This document shows, in pieces, positions 26,670 to 33,634 of a DNA stretch of 64,000 bases (the stretch's first letter is position 1; the number at the start of each line of letters is the position of its first letter). The notes below the pieces were generated by a model. That model saw only the letters and a list, made by a program, of their open reading frames with translations, searched no databases and was not told where the DNA came from. The position numbers and the translations under genes are program-made. The stretch covers positions 3,587-67,586 of the forward strand of contig JAVHPJ010000028.1 of assembly GCA_036170535.1 (NCBI GenBank), in the 5' to 3' direction. Source of the DNA: SSF53 sp036170535. GTDB taxonomy: Bacteria; Spirochaetota; Leptospiria; Leptospirales; Leptonemataceae.

Positions 26670-28475
26670 CTATTCAGCCGGCTGGCCGGCTTCTCCGGAT
26701 TGGACACGCCAGAGATCGGCATATACTCCGCCCTGCCGGAGCAAGTCCTCGTGTCGGCCCTCTTCCACAATGGCGCCATCGCGGAGTCCGATGATGCGGT
26801 CCGCGTGACGAATCGTGGAAAGGCGGTGCGCAATGATCAGCGCTGTTCTCCCGCGCGTAAGACCGGCCAGGTTTTCCTGAATGGCGCGCTCCGTTTCCGT
26901 GTCGACGGAACTGGTCGCCTCATCAAAAATCAGTATCGCCGCATTTTTCAAAATTGCGCGAGCGATTGATAGCCGTTGGCGCTGACCGCCGGACAGTTTG
27001 ATGCCGCGCTCGCCGATGATCGAGACGTAGCCCTCAGGCAGGGACTGGACAAAGTCATGCAACCGCGCCATTTCCGCTGCGCGTTTAATACGTTCGGCCA
27101 GATCGGGCTCGTCCGGATCCAGGCCGTATGCGATATTCTCGGCGATTGTGCCATGGAACAGATACACGTCCTGACTCACCAGCGCCATGCGCCGGCGCAA
27201 ATCACGCTGGCTCATCTGCGATATATCCGCACCGTCCACGCGTACGACGCCGCGCACCGGATCATAAAACCGCAAGAGCAATTTGATCAGCGTGGACTTC
27301 CCGGCGCCGGTCGCTCCCGCAAAGCCGACCGTTTCGCCCGGTTGAATCCGCAGGGATACTCCGTTCAACACGGGCAGGCCGTTGGCATACGAAAAACCGA
27401 CCTGATCGAACTCAATTTCGCCGCGCGGCGGCGGCGCTTCGACCGGAGACGCCGGGTCGGCTACTTTTGGCTGTGAATTCAGAAGTTCCAGCGTTCGCCG
27501 GCCGCAGGCGTGCGCCCGTTCATATTCATCCAGAGTCGCGCCCAGTCGAGTCAGCGGCCAGAGCAGGCGTTGAATCAGCATGGTAAACAGCGCAAGCTCG
27601 CCGACGGTGCTCTGGCCCGCGATGACGCGCCAGCCGCCGGCCAGCAATACTCCGCCGAATCCAAGCGCAATCAGCATGCGGATCGCCGGCGTGTAGAGCG
27701 CGTTAAGCCGAATGGCCGCGAAGTTCGCATCTCGATACGCCTGCGAGGAAGCCTCGACGCGCCTCGCCTCGAAGGTTTCCGCCGTAAAGCTCTTGATAAC
27801 TGCAATGCCGGCGATGTTGTTTTCCAGGCGACTGTTCAGTGCGCCAACGGCCGCGCGCAAATCTCGATAACGCGGCGAGATTTTACGCTGATAGTAGACG
27901 CTGCCCCAGATCACGAAGGGAATCGGCGCGCAGCCGATGAGCGCCATCGGGACGTCCGTCCCGAACAAAACTACCAGCGTAAAGACAAATAGCGTGGCGA
28001 GTTGCAAGAACTCGTTGAAACCCGAATTTAAGAACCGCTCCAACTGATTGATGTCGTCGTTAAGCAAAGTCATCGTTTCGCCAAGACGATGATTTTCAAA
28101 AAACTCAAGCTCGCGATTTTGCAGGCGTCGATAAGCCAGCATCCGAATCGAATGCTGCACCTGTTGCGCTATGCGCATAAATCCCGATTGGTACATCCAT
28201 TGAAACAGACTTTCGAAGCCGAAGATCGCCACGCCCAGCGCGGCCAGCAGGACCGCCTGTCGGTGCAAATCTGGTCCAGCGATTGCGGCCGCCCACCGCG
28301 GAGGATTTCCCAGCAGCGCGTCAATCACCCAGCCGGTCAAAAGGGGCGGCATCAAATCCAGGATTTTGTTTGCAATGCTCGCCGCGCACGTTCCGAAAAA
28401 CGCGACGCGATGCGGGCGCAGGCACGCGCGAATGAGGTCGGCAAAGTCGCGCGGCGGCTGTCGTATCGTTGTCAT
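26670..28475 (-). CDS. ABC exporter, fused permease and ATPase (MsbA/MDR type)
   Basis: The 601-residue half-transporter has a six-helix membrane domain (about residues 20-320) and an ATPase domain (about 345-590). Visible motifs are Walker A GATGAGKST, Q-loop ALVSQDVYLFHG, signature LSGGQRQRLSIARA, Walker B AILIFDEATSSVD, and the H-loop in LIIAHRLSTIRHADR. It should work as a homodimer, exporting lipids or amphiphiles. The substrate is not evident. ATG 28475 overlaps the aroD stop by 4 nt, so it is the second gene of an aroD-exporter operon. Confidence 0.93.
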   Translation of the reverse strand: MTTIRQPPRDFADLIRACLRPHRVAFFGTCAASIANKILDLMPPLLTGWVIDALLGNPPRWAAAIAGPDLHRQAVLLAALGVAIFGFESLFQWMYQSGFMRIAQQVQHSIRMLAYRRLQNRELEFFENHRLGETMTLLNDDINQLERFLNSGFNEFLQLATLFVFTLVVLFGTDVPMALIGCAPIPFVIWGSVYYQRKISPRYRDLRAAVGALNSRLENNIAGIAVIKSFTAETFEARRVEASSQAYRDANFAAIRLNALYTPAIRMLIALGFGGVLLAGGWRVIAGQSTVGELALFTMLIQRLLWPLTRLGATLDEYERAHACGRRTLELLNSQPKVADPASPVEAPPPRGEIEFDQVGFSYANGLPVLNGVSLRIQPGETVGFAGATGAGKSTLIKLLLRFYDPVRGVVRVDGADISQMSQRDLRRRMALVSQDVYLFHGTIAENIAYGLDPDEPDLAERIKRAAEMARLHDFVQSLPEGYVSIIGERGIKLSGGQRQRLSIARAILKNAAILIFDEATSSVDTETERAIQENLAGLTRGRTALIIAHRLSTIRHADRIIGLRDGAIVEEGRHEDLLRQGGVYADLWRVQSGEAGQPAE

Positions 28476-29233
28476 CGAGCGCGCGACTCGAAATCGCGGC
28501 GGTACGCCGGGTGAAACAGCAACAGGAGTTCGTGGAGCTGTTTTGCCGACAATTGCCCGGGCGCATTGGGCGCGTCCAGAAAACCGTAGGTGATCAGGCT
28601 GCCAAAGAAGGGCGCAGCGATGCGCGAAAGCAGGCCCGTTTCGCTCATCGCAATCGTGATCAGCGGGTGCGCGGCGCGCTTGTGCGTGTATTCCAGCAGA
28701 CGCGTCAGATCGTCCGTGGAACGGGCAAACACGGCGATCTTAACAAGGTGCGCGGCGAGGCGCTCGCTTTCTGCAATTACGCGATCGAGATCGTGCGCCT
28801 CCGGCGTTTTTTCAAAGTCATGCGTTGACAGCATAATTCGGCAGCCGGCGCGACGGGCGATGGCCGCAATGTCTTCGCGTTCTTCAGATTCGTATTCCGC
28901 ATCCAGGCAATCGCAGAGCGGCGCCAGTTTTTCGAATATGCTGAGACGATTACGTGCGAGGGCGGCCGTTTCGCGCACAGTGCCAATCACGCCGAGGCGC
29001 GCGCGTTCGGCGCTGGCCTTGAGTCGCCCGGCGAAGTCGAGCGCTTCGGTCGGTCCTCCGGGAAACGAATCGGCGCGAATCTCAAGCAGGGTTGCGCCGC
29101 TATCGCTAAGAAACTGCAGCTCGCTTTCGGCAAGGCTGCGTGCGGCGATTGCGGCGATGCGCGGAACGCCCCCTAACTGCACAGGACCCAGGCGCGGCGC
29201 CGATGGAGCGGAATCGTGGGACGCGGACGACAT
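28472..29233 (-). CDS. aroD: Type I 3-dehydroquinate dehydratase
   Basis: AroD converts 3-dehydroquinate to 3-dehydroshikimate in the shikimate pathway through a Schiff base. The 253-residue protein shows the type I pattern: ATLLEIRADSFPGG at strand 2, the catalytic His in MLSTHDFEKTPEAHDL, the Schiff-base Lys in LVKIAVFA, and the C-terminal FFGSLITYGFLDAPNAPGQL. The N-terminal 20 residues are low complexity, and a later start is possible. No other aro gene is nearby. It overlaps the ABC exporter gene by 4 nt. Confidence 0.88.
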   Translation of the reverse strand: MSSASHDSAPSAPRLGPVQLGGVPRIAAIAARSLAESELQFLSDSGATLLEIRADSFPGGPTEALDFAGRLKASAERARLGVIGTVRETAALARNRLSIFEKLAPLCDCLDAEYESEEREDIAAIARRAGCRIMLSTHDFEKTPEAHDLDRVIAESERLAAHLVKIAVFARSTDDLTRLLEYTHKRAAHPLITIAMSETGLLSRIAAPFFGSLITYGFLDAPNAPGQLSAKQLHELLLLFHPAYRRDFESRAR

Positions 29234-29296
29234 AAGAACCGAATCCGACGCGCCCGGCGAGAGCGCAGTCTATTTTGAAATCGGGATCGGGGCTAG

Positions 29297-29326
29297 AAAC
29301 AAAAAAGGGACGGCCGAAGCCGTCCC
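29297..29326 (-). terminator. Rho-independent terminator of the OmpA lipoprotein gene
   Basis: On the minus strand, GGGACGGC, a TTCG loop and GCCGTCCC are followed by TTTTTTGTTT. The stem occupies 29307-29326 and the T tract 29297-29306. This is a textbook intrinsic terminator 27 bp after the stop of the lipoprotein gene. Confidence 0.92.
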
Positions 29327-29353
29327 TTGCCTTGCAGAGTATTCGAAAAGCGA

Positions 29354-29875
29354 TTAGTTCGCTTTCGGTACGATCTGGAAAGTTACGCGACGCTGAGTTT
29401 GATCTTTCGAGTCAACGCCGGAGATCGGTTGATCGTCAGCAACGCCCACTGCAGTCATTTTGTCAGCCGGAACGCCAGCGCTGGCCAGAGCCCGCATAAC
29501 GCCTTCAGCGCGACGACGGCTGATGGTTACGTTGCCCGGACGTCCGTCGCCCGGCGCTTCACGCGGGCCGATTGCGCAGCTGTGTCCAGTGACCTGAACA
29601 ACATAGCCGTCGCCAACCTGGCTCAGAGCCTGGTTGATAGCGGGCGCAAAGTCGGTCTTGATCTTGTTTGCGTCGGCGGCCGAGACGGCAGTAGCCTTGT
29701 AAGCATAACCAGCTCCGGCCGGCGAATAGGCCAGTTGGCCAAGCGCGCGGTTAGCCAGGCCCAATGCGCCTGTGCCACCCGCTCCGCGGGAGGTGGATCC
29801 GCCGCTGGAAGAACAAGCTGCGAACATCGCGCCAGCGACCAGGGCTGCGCCCAGGGAAATTGCGATACGTTTCAT
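29354..29875 (-). CDS. OmpA-domain lipoprotein (Loa22-like)
   Basis: The 173-residue protein has a lipoprotein leader, MKRIAISLGAALVAGAMFAA followed by Cys21. A Ser/Gly-rich tether and a C-terminal OmpA-like peptidoglycan-binding domain follow (YVVQVTGHSCAIGP, VTISRRRAEGVMRALASAG, QTQRRVTFQIVPK). It probably anchors the outer membrane to peptidoglycan, as Loa22 does in Leptospira. ATG 29875 is supported by AGGAG 11 bp upstream; the frame is open further upstream, but without any leader. A strong terminator, a clear ribosome-binding site and a structured promoter region all suggest high expression. Confidence 0.88.
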   Translation of the reverse strand: MKRIAISLGAALVAGAMFAACSSSGGSTSRGAGGTGALGLANRALGQLAYSPAGAGYAYKATAVSAADANKIKTDFAPAINQALSQVGDGYVVQVTGHSCAIGPREAPGDGRPGNVTISRRRAEGVMRALASAGVPADKMTAVGVADDQPISGVDSKDQTQRRVTFQIVPKAN

Positions 29876-29900
29876 ATTAATGGAAGCTCCTATCTGATTG

Positions 29901-29925
29901 GTCTCGGACGGTTTAGATCCGAGAC
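29901..29925 (-). promoter_or_regulatory. 5' leader hairpin of the OmpA lipoprotein gene
   Basis: Perfect 8-bp arms GTCTCGGA (29901-29908) and TCCGAGAC (29918-29925) enclose a 9-nt loop. They lie in the predicted untranslated leader about 25 nt before the start codon. It may stabilise the mRNA or control translation; there is no T tract to suggest attenuation. Confidence 0.55.
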
Positions 29926-29939
29926 GGGTTCGCCCATAA

Positions 29940-29967
29940 AAATTAAGTTGAGTCGCGACTCGAACAA
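29940..29967 (-). promoter_or_regulatory. Promoter with internal 12-bp palindrome, OmpA lipoprotein gene
   Basis: On the minus strand, TTGTTC (29962-29967) and TAATTT (29940-29945) are separated by 16 bp. The spacer contains the perfect palindrome GAGTCGCGACTC (29950-29961), a likely operator for a dimeric regulator between the -35 and -10 boxes. The predicted transcript starts near 29933, giving a leader of about 58 nt. Confidence 0.5.
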
Positions 29968-30064
29968 ACCCGTTTACTCCGGCAATTTTGCACATCCAGC
30001 TACGGGAAGAAACCTTTTTTTTGGCGCATTTCGGTCCCCGGTAAAAAGACTCGCCCTGGCGGCC

Positions 30065-31018
30065 ATGGAACCCGGCGACGTACGAACCTTTACTGTGGCC
30101 GCGGCCGACGAGGGCCTCCGGCTGGACGTCTGGCTCGCGGAGCAATTGGGCCAGGATGCCAGTCGCAGCCTTGTGCAACGCTGGCTGAGCGGCGGCGCTC
30201 TCAGCGGTCCGCCGCCGCTGCAACGCAGCAAGCGGGTGCGCGCCGGCGAATGTTACGCGCTCGCCGTTCCCCGACCTGAACCCCTCCGTCTCGCAGGAGT
30301 TGATGTCGGCCTGCGCTTCTTATATGAAGACAGTCACCTGGCCGTGCTGCATAAGCCGGCCGGCGTTTCCGTACATCCGGCCCCCGGCGATGAGCGTCCA
30401 AGCGTCATCCATGGGCTCTTGCACGCATGGCGCAGCGCCTGGCTTGAGGAGTTCGAAGCGGAATCCGAACAGGGTTTTCGCCCGGGAATTGTCCATCGCC
30501 TCGACCGGGAGACGGAAGGTCTGCTGGTTGTTGCGCGCAAAGCGTCCGCCGGCCGTATATTAGCGCGGCAATTTGCGGATCGTACGGTGTTTAAAGAATA
30601 TCGCGCCTGGCTGATGGGCGCCCCGCGCACGCCGGTCGGCCGCGTCGAAGCGGCTCTGGCCCGCCATCCTGTCGACCGGCGCCGCATGCGGATTGATCCC
30701 GCCGGTCGCAACGCCGTCAGCGAATACCGGGCCCTGCAATCCGTGCTTTCCCGCCGCGGGCGCAAGTATTGCGAGGCGCTCGTGCAAATTCTCACGGGCC
30801 GCACGCATCAGATTCGAGTGCATATGGCGCATCTGGGCGCGCCCGTCGTCGGGGACGTGTTGTACTCGCGGTCCGCGCGTGAATTTGCGCGCTATGGCAT
30901 GCTGCTTTTCGCGGAACGTCTTGAGTTTGATCATCCCGAAAGCGGGGAGCGGATGCGCTTTCGCCTGGAGCCGCCGGAGCGCTTCGCTGAGTTTGCGCGT
31001 CGCGCTGCTAATCTGTAG
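30065..31018 (+). CDS. RluA-family pseudouridine synthase
   Basis: The 317-residue protein has an N-terminal S4-like RNA-binding segment (LRLDVWLAEQLGQDASRSLV, residues 18-37). The RluA catalytic core contains LAVLHKPAGVSVHPAPGDER and GIVHRLDRETEGLLVVARKA, where the Asp after HRL is the catalytic nucleophile. KEYRAWLMG, LTGRTHQIRVHMAHLGAPVV and GDVLYS follow. It should isomerise specific uridines in rRNA or tRNA; the exact target (RluC, RluD or other) cannot be told. ATG 30065 starts the natural N-terminus; codons upstream overlap the leader of the opposite OmpA gene. Confidence 0.9.
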   Translation: MEPGDVRTFTVAAADEGLRLDVWLAEQLGQDASRSLVQRWLSGGALSGPPPLQRSKRVRAGECYALAVPRPEPLRLAGVDVGLRFLYEDSHLAVLHKPAGVSVHPAPGDERPSVIHGLLHAWRSAWLEEFEAESEQGFRPGIVHRLDRETEGLLVVARKASAGRILARQFADRTVFKEYRAWLMGAPRTPVGRVEAALARHPVDRRRMRIDPAGRNAVSEYRALQSVLSRRGRKYCEALVQILTGRTHQIRVHMAHLGAPVVGDVLYSRSAREFARYGMLLFAERLEFDHPESGERMRFRLEPPERFAEFARRAANL

Positions 31019-31040
31019 CTACCGTACCTTAACCGTTTGC

Positions 31041-31901
31041 TCACAAATCGGGTTCGGCGCTGGCCGCATCGCCCCGCCGCGGCCGAAACTTGTCGACGAG
31101 ATCTCCAAAGCTCGGCTTGAGGCTTTCCCCGCCGTCCACTGCCAGACTTGAGCCGGTAATAAATTCCGCCGCCGGACTGGCCAGAAACAGAACGCTGCCC
31201 ACAATGTCGCGCGGCTCCGGGAAGCGACCGAGCGGCACCCGATCGCGCACAGTGGCGACTACATCCTCGTTCAGCCACAGGCGTTCGAAGCTGCCTTTGG
31301 TAAAGACCGGGCCCGGGCTGACGTCATTGATGCGGATTCCGTAACGGCCCCATTCGCTGCCCAGGGTGCGTCCCAGGTTGACCAGACCGGCCTTCGCTGC
31401 GCCAGAGGGCGCCATGTAGGGCGACCCGGTCCAGCCCGTAGTGGAGGCGATGTTAATCACGCGCCCGGGAACTTTAGTCTTGATCCACCGCTTCGCATGT
31501 TCGCGAGTCATGTAAAAAGCGCCGTTCAGCACGACGTCGACAATGGCCTTCCAGCGCACCGGGGTGAGGGCCTCGGTAGGTCGCAGGCTGTTGGCGCCGG
31601 CATTGTTTATCAGAATGTCAATCGGCTTCCACGCGAAGAGCGCTGCGACCGCCGACTTCACCGAGGCGGGATTGGCGATGTCGCAGGCGTGCGTGAAAAC
31701 TGGAACGGACCAGTCCCTGCGGATTTCCTCCGCCGCGCGTTCGAGTCGCGCAGCGTCGCGCGCCATCAGAGCGACCGAGGCGCCCAGTTCGGCAAAGGCG
31801 TCGGCGATCAATCGACCAATGCCGGTCCCGCCGCCGGTCACCAGTACGGAGCGGCCCGCAAAGAGATCAGCGCGATAAACCGAGCGCGCATCAAAACGCA
31901 T
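31041..31901 (-). CDS. Short-chain dehydrogenase, 2,4-dienoyl-CoA-reductase-like
   Basis: The 286-residue SDR has the NAD(P)-binding motif VLVTGGGTGIGRLIADAFAE, an NNAG motif, INIASTTG with the catalytic Ser region, and ISPGP written here as VSPGP. At the usual YxxxK site the sequence is SPYMAPSGAAKAGLVNLGR, so Ser occupies the place of the catalytic Tyr while Lys remains. The same substitution pattern is typical of peroxisomal-type 2,4-dienoyl-CoA reductases, which favours a fatty-acid role. I chose ATG 31901 (MRFDARSVYRADLFAGR); 31910 is also possible. It is divergent from the CDGSH gene at 31993. Confidence 0.82.
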   Translation of the reverse strand: MRFDARSVYRADLFAGRSVLVTGGGTGIGRLIADAFAELGASVALMARDAARLERAAEEIRRDWSVPVFTHACDIANPASVKSAVAALFAWKPIDILINNAGANSLRPTEALTPVRWKAIVDVVLNGAFYMTREHAKRWIKTKVPGRVINIASTTGWTGSPYMAPSGAAKAGLVNLGRTLGSEWGRYGIRINDVSPGPVFTKGSFERLWLNEDVVATVRDRVPLGRFPEPRDIVGSVLFLASPAAEFITGSSLAVDGGESLKPSFGDLVDKFRPRRGDAASAEPDL

Positions 31902-31992
31902 GTCCAGCATGCAAACAGCGCGCGGCGCCCGGTTCTTCCGCGCCAGTTCTTTCCGTGTTGCCCGCGCAGCCGCGGGGCGCCACTCTGTCGCC

Positions 31993-32241
31993 ATGTCCTT
32001 TGAACCTCATATAGCTCAGAAAGGCCCCTTCGTATGCGACGAAGAGGTCGGCAAAAAGCGCGCCTGGTGCGCCTGCGGTCTTTCCGCCAAACAGCCCTAC
32101 TGCGATGGAACCCACGGTAAGCAAAACACCGGGATGAATCCCGTGGTCGTAAGCGTCGAGAAGGCGAAAATCGCGTGGTGCGGCTGCAAACGAACGGGAA
32201 CGCCGCCCTATTGCGATGGCAGCCATTCGCGTCTCGGCTGA
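31993..32241 (+). CDS. Double CDGSH iron-sulfur protein
   Basis: The 82-residue protein contains two CDGSH domains in tandem: CACGLSAKQPYCDGTH and CGCKRTGTPPYCDGSH. Each has the three Cys and one His that ligate a 2Fe-2S cluster in this family. There is no leader or membrane helix, so it should be a small soluble cytosolic electron-transfer or redox-sensing protein. ATG 31993 gives a compact protein beginning MSFEPHIAQKGPFVCDEEVG; the upstream open stretch is antisense to the SDR gene. It stands alone, divergent from the SDR. Confidence 0.9.
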   Translation: MSFEPHIAQKGPFVCDEEVGKKRAWCACGLSAKQPYCDGTHGKQNTGMNPVVVSVEKAKIAWCGCKRTGTPPYCDGSHSRLG

Positions 32242-32329
32242 TTATTCTGGTCCGGGCGGGCGTCGGGTCTGCGGAACCGACGCCGTATCATTCTTACAAC
32301 AGTCGTTGTGATTCTGCAACAGATCTTCG

Positions 32330-32367
32330 CGATTTTGGGCCTCGCGGGTCCCGGCGTCTCAAAATCG
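32330..32367. repeat. Inverted repeat between the CDGSH gene and lpxC
   Basis: Perfect 8-bp arms CGATTTTG (32330-32337) and CAAAATCG (32360-32367) are separated by 22 nt. It may be a weak terminator for the CDGSH transcript or a protein site. Just upstream (32297-32320) there are three short related elements ACAAC, GTTGT and GCAAC at a distance suitable for a sigma-54 activator. Confidence 0.45.
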
Positions 32368-32458
32368 TCGCATCAGTCAGGTCCCCCAGGCGGCCCCGCA
32401 GACCCGCTTTCAAGGCCCTCCAACCTTTCCTCCGCCTTATGCCCCTGAATCGGCGGGT

Positions 32459-32475
32459 CTGGCACGAAGCTTGCG
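32459..32475 (+). promoter_or_regulatory. Sigma-54 (-24/-12) promoter of lpxC
   Basis: CTGGCACGAAGCTTGCG matches the RpoN consensus YTGGCACG-N4-TTGC, with exactly 10 bp between the invariant GG and GC. Transcription would start near 32486, about 28 nt before the lpxC ATG. A GAYTGA-type sigma-54 activator is encoded at 52949 in this window. Confidence 0.75.
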
Positions 32476-32513
32476 TTACCTTCCCCTGACAGACAGGTCA
32501 GGCCTACGCATTT

Positions 32514-33446
32514 ATGATCGATACGCAAGTTCAGAACTTTGAATCCCCCGAAGGTCGCCAGCCGAACAACGCTGGCGCGGGCTTTCGCCGAACAATTGGC
32601 CGCGAGGCCCGTTTGAGCGGGATCGGTTTGCATTCCGGCGAGACGGTGAACCTCTGGCTGGCGCCTGCGCCCGCTGGAACCGGCCTGGTTTTTCGCTCCA
32701 CTACCCCCGATCAAGGCGACATTGCCGTCAGCCCCTTCAACGTAATTGATACTGTAAATGCAGTGACCCTGGGAAACCGGCGTTGGAAGGTTCAGACGGT
32801 GGAGCATCTGCTCGCAGCCCTGGCCGCCCTGAGCATTACCGATCTCTACATGACCCTGGATTCCTTTGAAGCCCCGATCCTCGACGGCTCTTCCGCGGGA
32901 TTTTACGAAGCGTTGACGGGCGCCGGCATCGTGGATCTCGATGAGCGGCTGGAGCCGATTCGCTTGCAGACCGCCGCCTGGGTGGTGGACGGTGACAAAT
33001 ACTTGGTCGCCTTGCCGCACGACGGTCTGCGCGTCACCTACAGCATCGACTTCAATCATCCGCTGCTGCGCGCTAAAACCATCCAGATCGACCTGGACGG
33101 CGACGCCCTCGCACGCGAAATTCTCCCGGCGCGCACCTTTGGCTTTCTGCGCGACGTCGAAGCCATGCGCGCCCGCGGGCTGATTAAAGGCGCGAGCATC
33201 GACAACGCCGTGGTGCTTACGGAAGATGGGTACCTTAACGAGTCGCTGCGTTTTGAAGAGGAGTGCGTTCGCCACAAGGTCCTGGACCTGATCGGCGACC
33301 TGTACTTGCTCGGTCGCCCGCTGCATGCGCATCTGATTGCGTCGCGCGCCGGCCACACCCTCGACGCGGCCCTGGCTCGTAAGATTTATACCCAGGCGGC
33401 TATGGACGAACTGTCCCGCCGCAAAGAAGACCGTCGCGGTCGCTGA
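32514..33446 (+). CDS. lpxC: UDP-3-O-acyl-N-acetylglucosamine deacetylase
   Basis: LpxC carries out the committed zinc-dependent step of lipid A synthesis. The 310-residue protein shows the family pattern ARLSGIGLHSGETVNLWLAP, the zinc His in VQTVEHLLAALAALSITDLY, ILDGSSAGFYEAL, ARTFGFLRDVEAMRARGL, and the second zinc pair His/Asp in VRHKVLDLIGDLYLLGRPLH. About 20 residues at the N-terminus are extra and poorly conserved. Its presence shows a diderm with lipid A. It stands alone, behind a sigma-54-type promoter, whereas lpxC usually has a housekeeping promoter. Confidence 0.95.
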   Translation: MIDTQVQNFESPEGRQPNNAGAGFRRTIGREARLSGIGLHSGETVNLWLAPAPAGTGLVFRSTTPDQGDIAVSPFNVIDTVNAVTLGNRRWKVQTVEHLLAALAALSITDLYMTLDSFEAPILDGSSAGFYEALTGAGIVDLDERLEPIRLQTAAWVVDGDKYLVALPHDGLRVTYSIDFNHPLLRAKTIQIDLDGDALAREILPARTFGFLRDVEAMRARGLIKGASIDNAVVLTEDGYLNESLRFEEECVRHKVLDLIGDLYLLGRPLHAHLIASRAGHTLDAALARKIYTQAAMDELSRRKEDRRGR

Positions 33447-33477
33447 TACCGGCGGAAGCCCGCCCCGGCCTTGCGCC

Positions 33478-33494
33478 AGCGCCGCTGCGGCGCT
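33478..33494. terminator. Stem-loop after lpxC
   Basis: AGCGCCGC and GCGGCGCT (33478-33485, 33487-33494) form a compact GC-rich hairpin about 30 bp after the lpxC stop. No T tract follows, so termination is only possible. Confidence 0.3.
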
Positions 33495-33564
33495 GCACCA
33501 AACGTTCCGCCCCGGCCGGGAAGGGCGCTCAGCGGACTCAAGCCGCAGTGCATAAAATTTCGCG

Positions 33565-33593
33565 TTGACACTGCCTTCCCGCCGATACTTAAC
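33565..33593 (+). promoter_or_regulatory. Putative sigma-70 promoter of the SpoIIE-TPR gene
   Basis: A perfect TTGACA (33565-33570) is followed by ACTTAA or CTTAAC 16-17 bp downstream. The -35 is strong and the -10 weak. The predicted leader is about 35 nt and contains GGGGAGGG as ribosome-binding site. Confidence 0.45.
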
Positions 33594-33634
33594 TCAGCGT
33601 CGATCCATCCGCGTCATCCCGGGGAGGGCAGCCC

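Noticed and set aside
29327..30064. Extension of the pseudouridine synthase upstream across the OmpA region
   Set aside because: It reads the complement of the lipoprotein gene, which has a leader, ribosome-binding site and terminator of its own.
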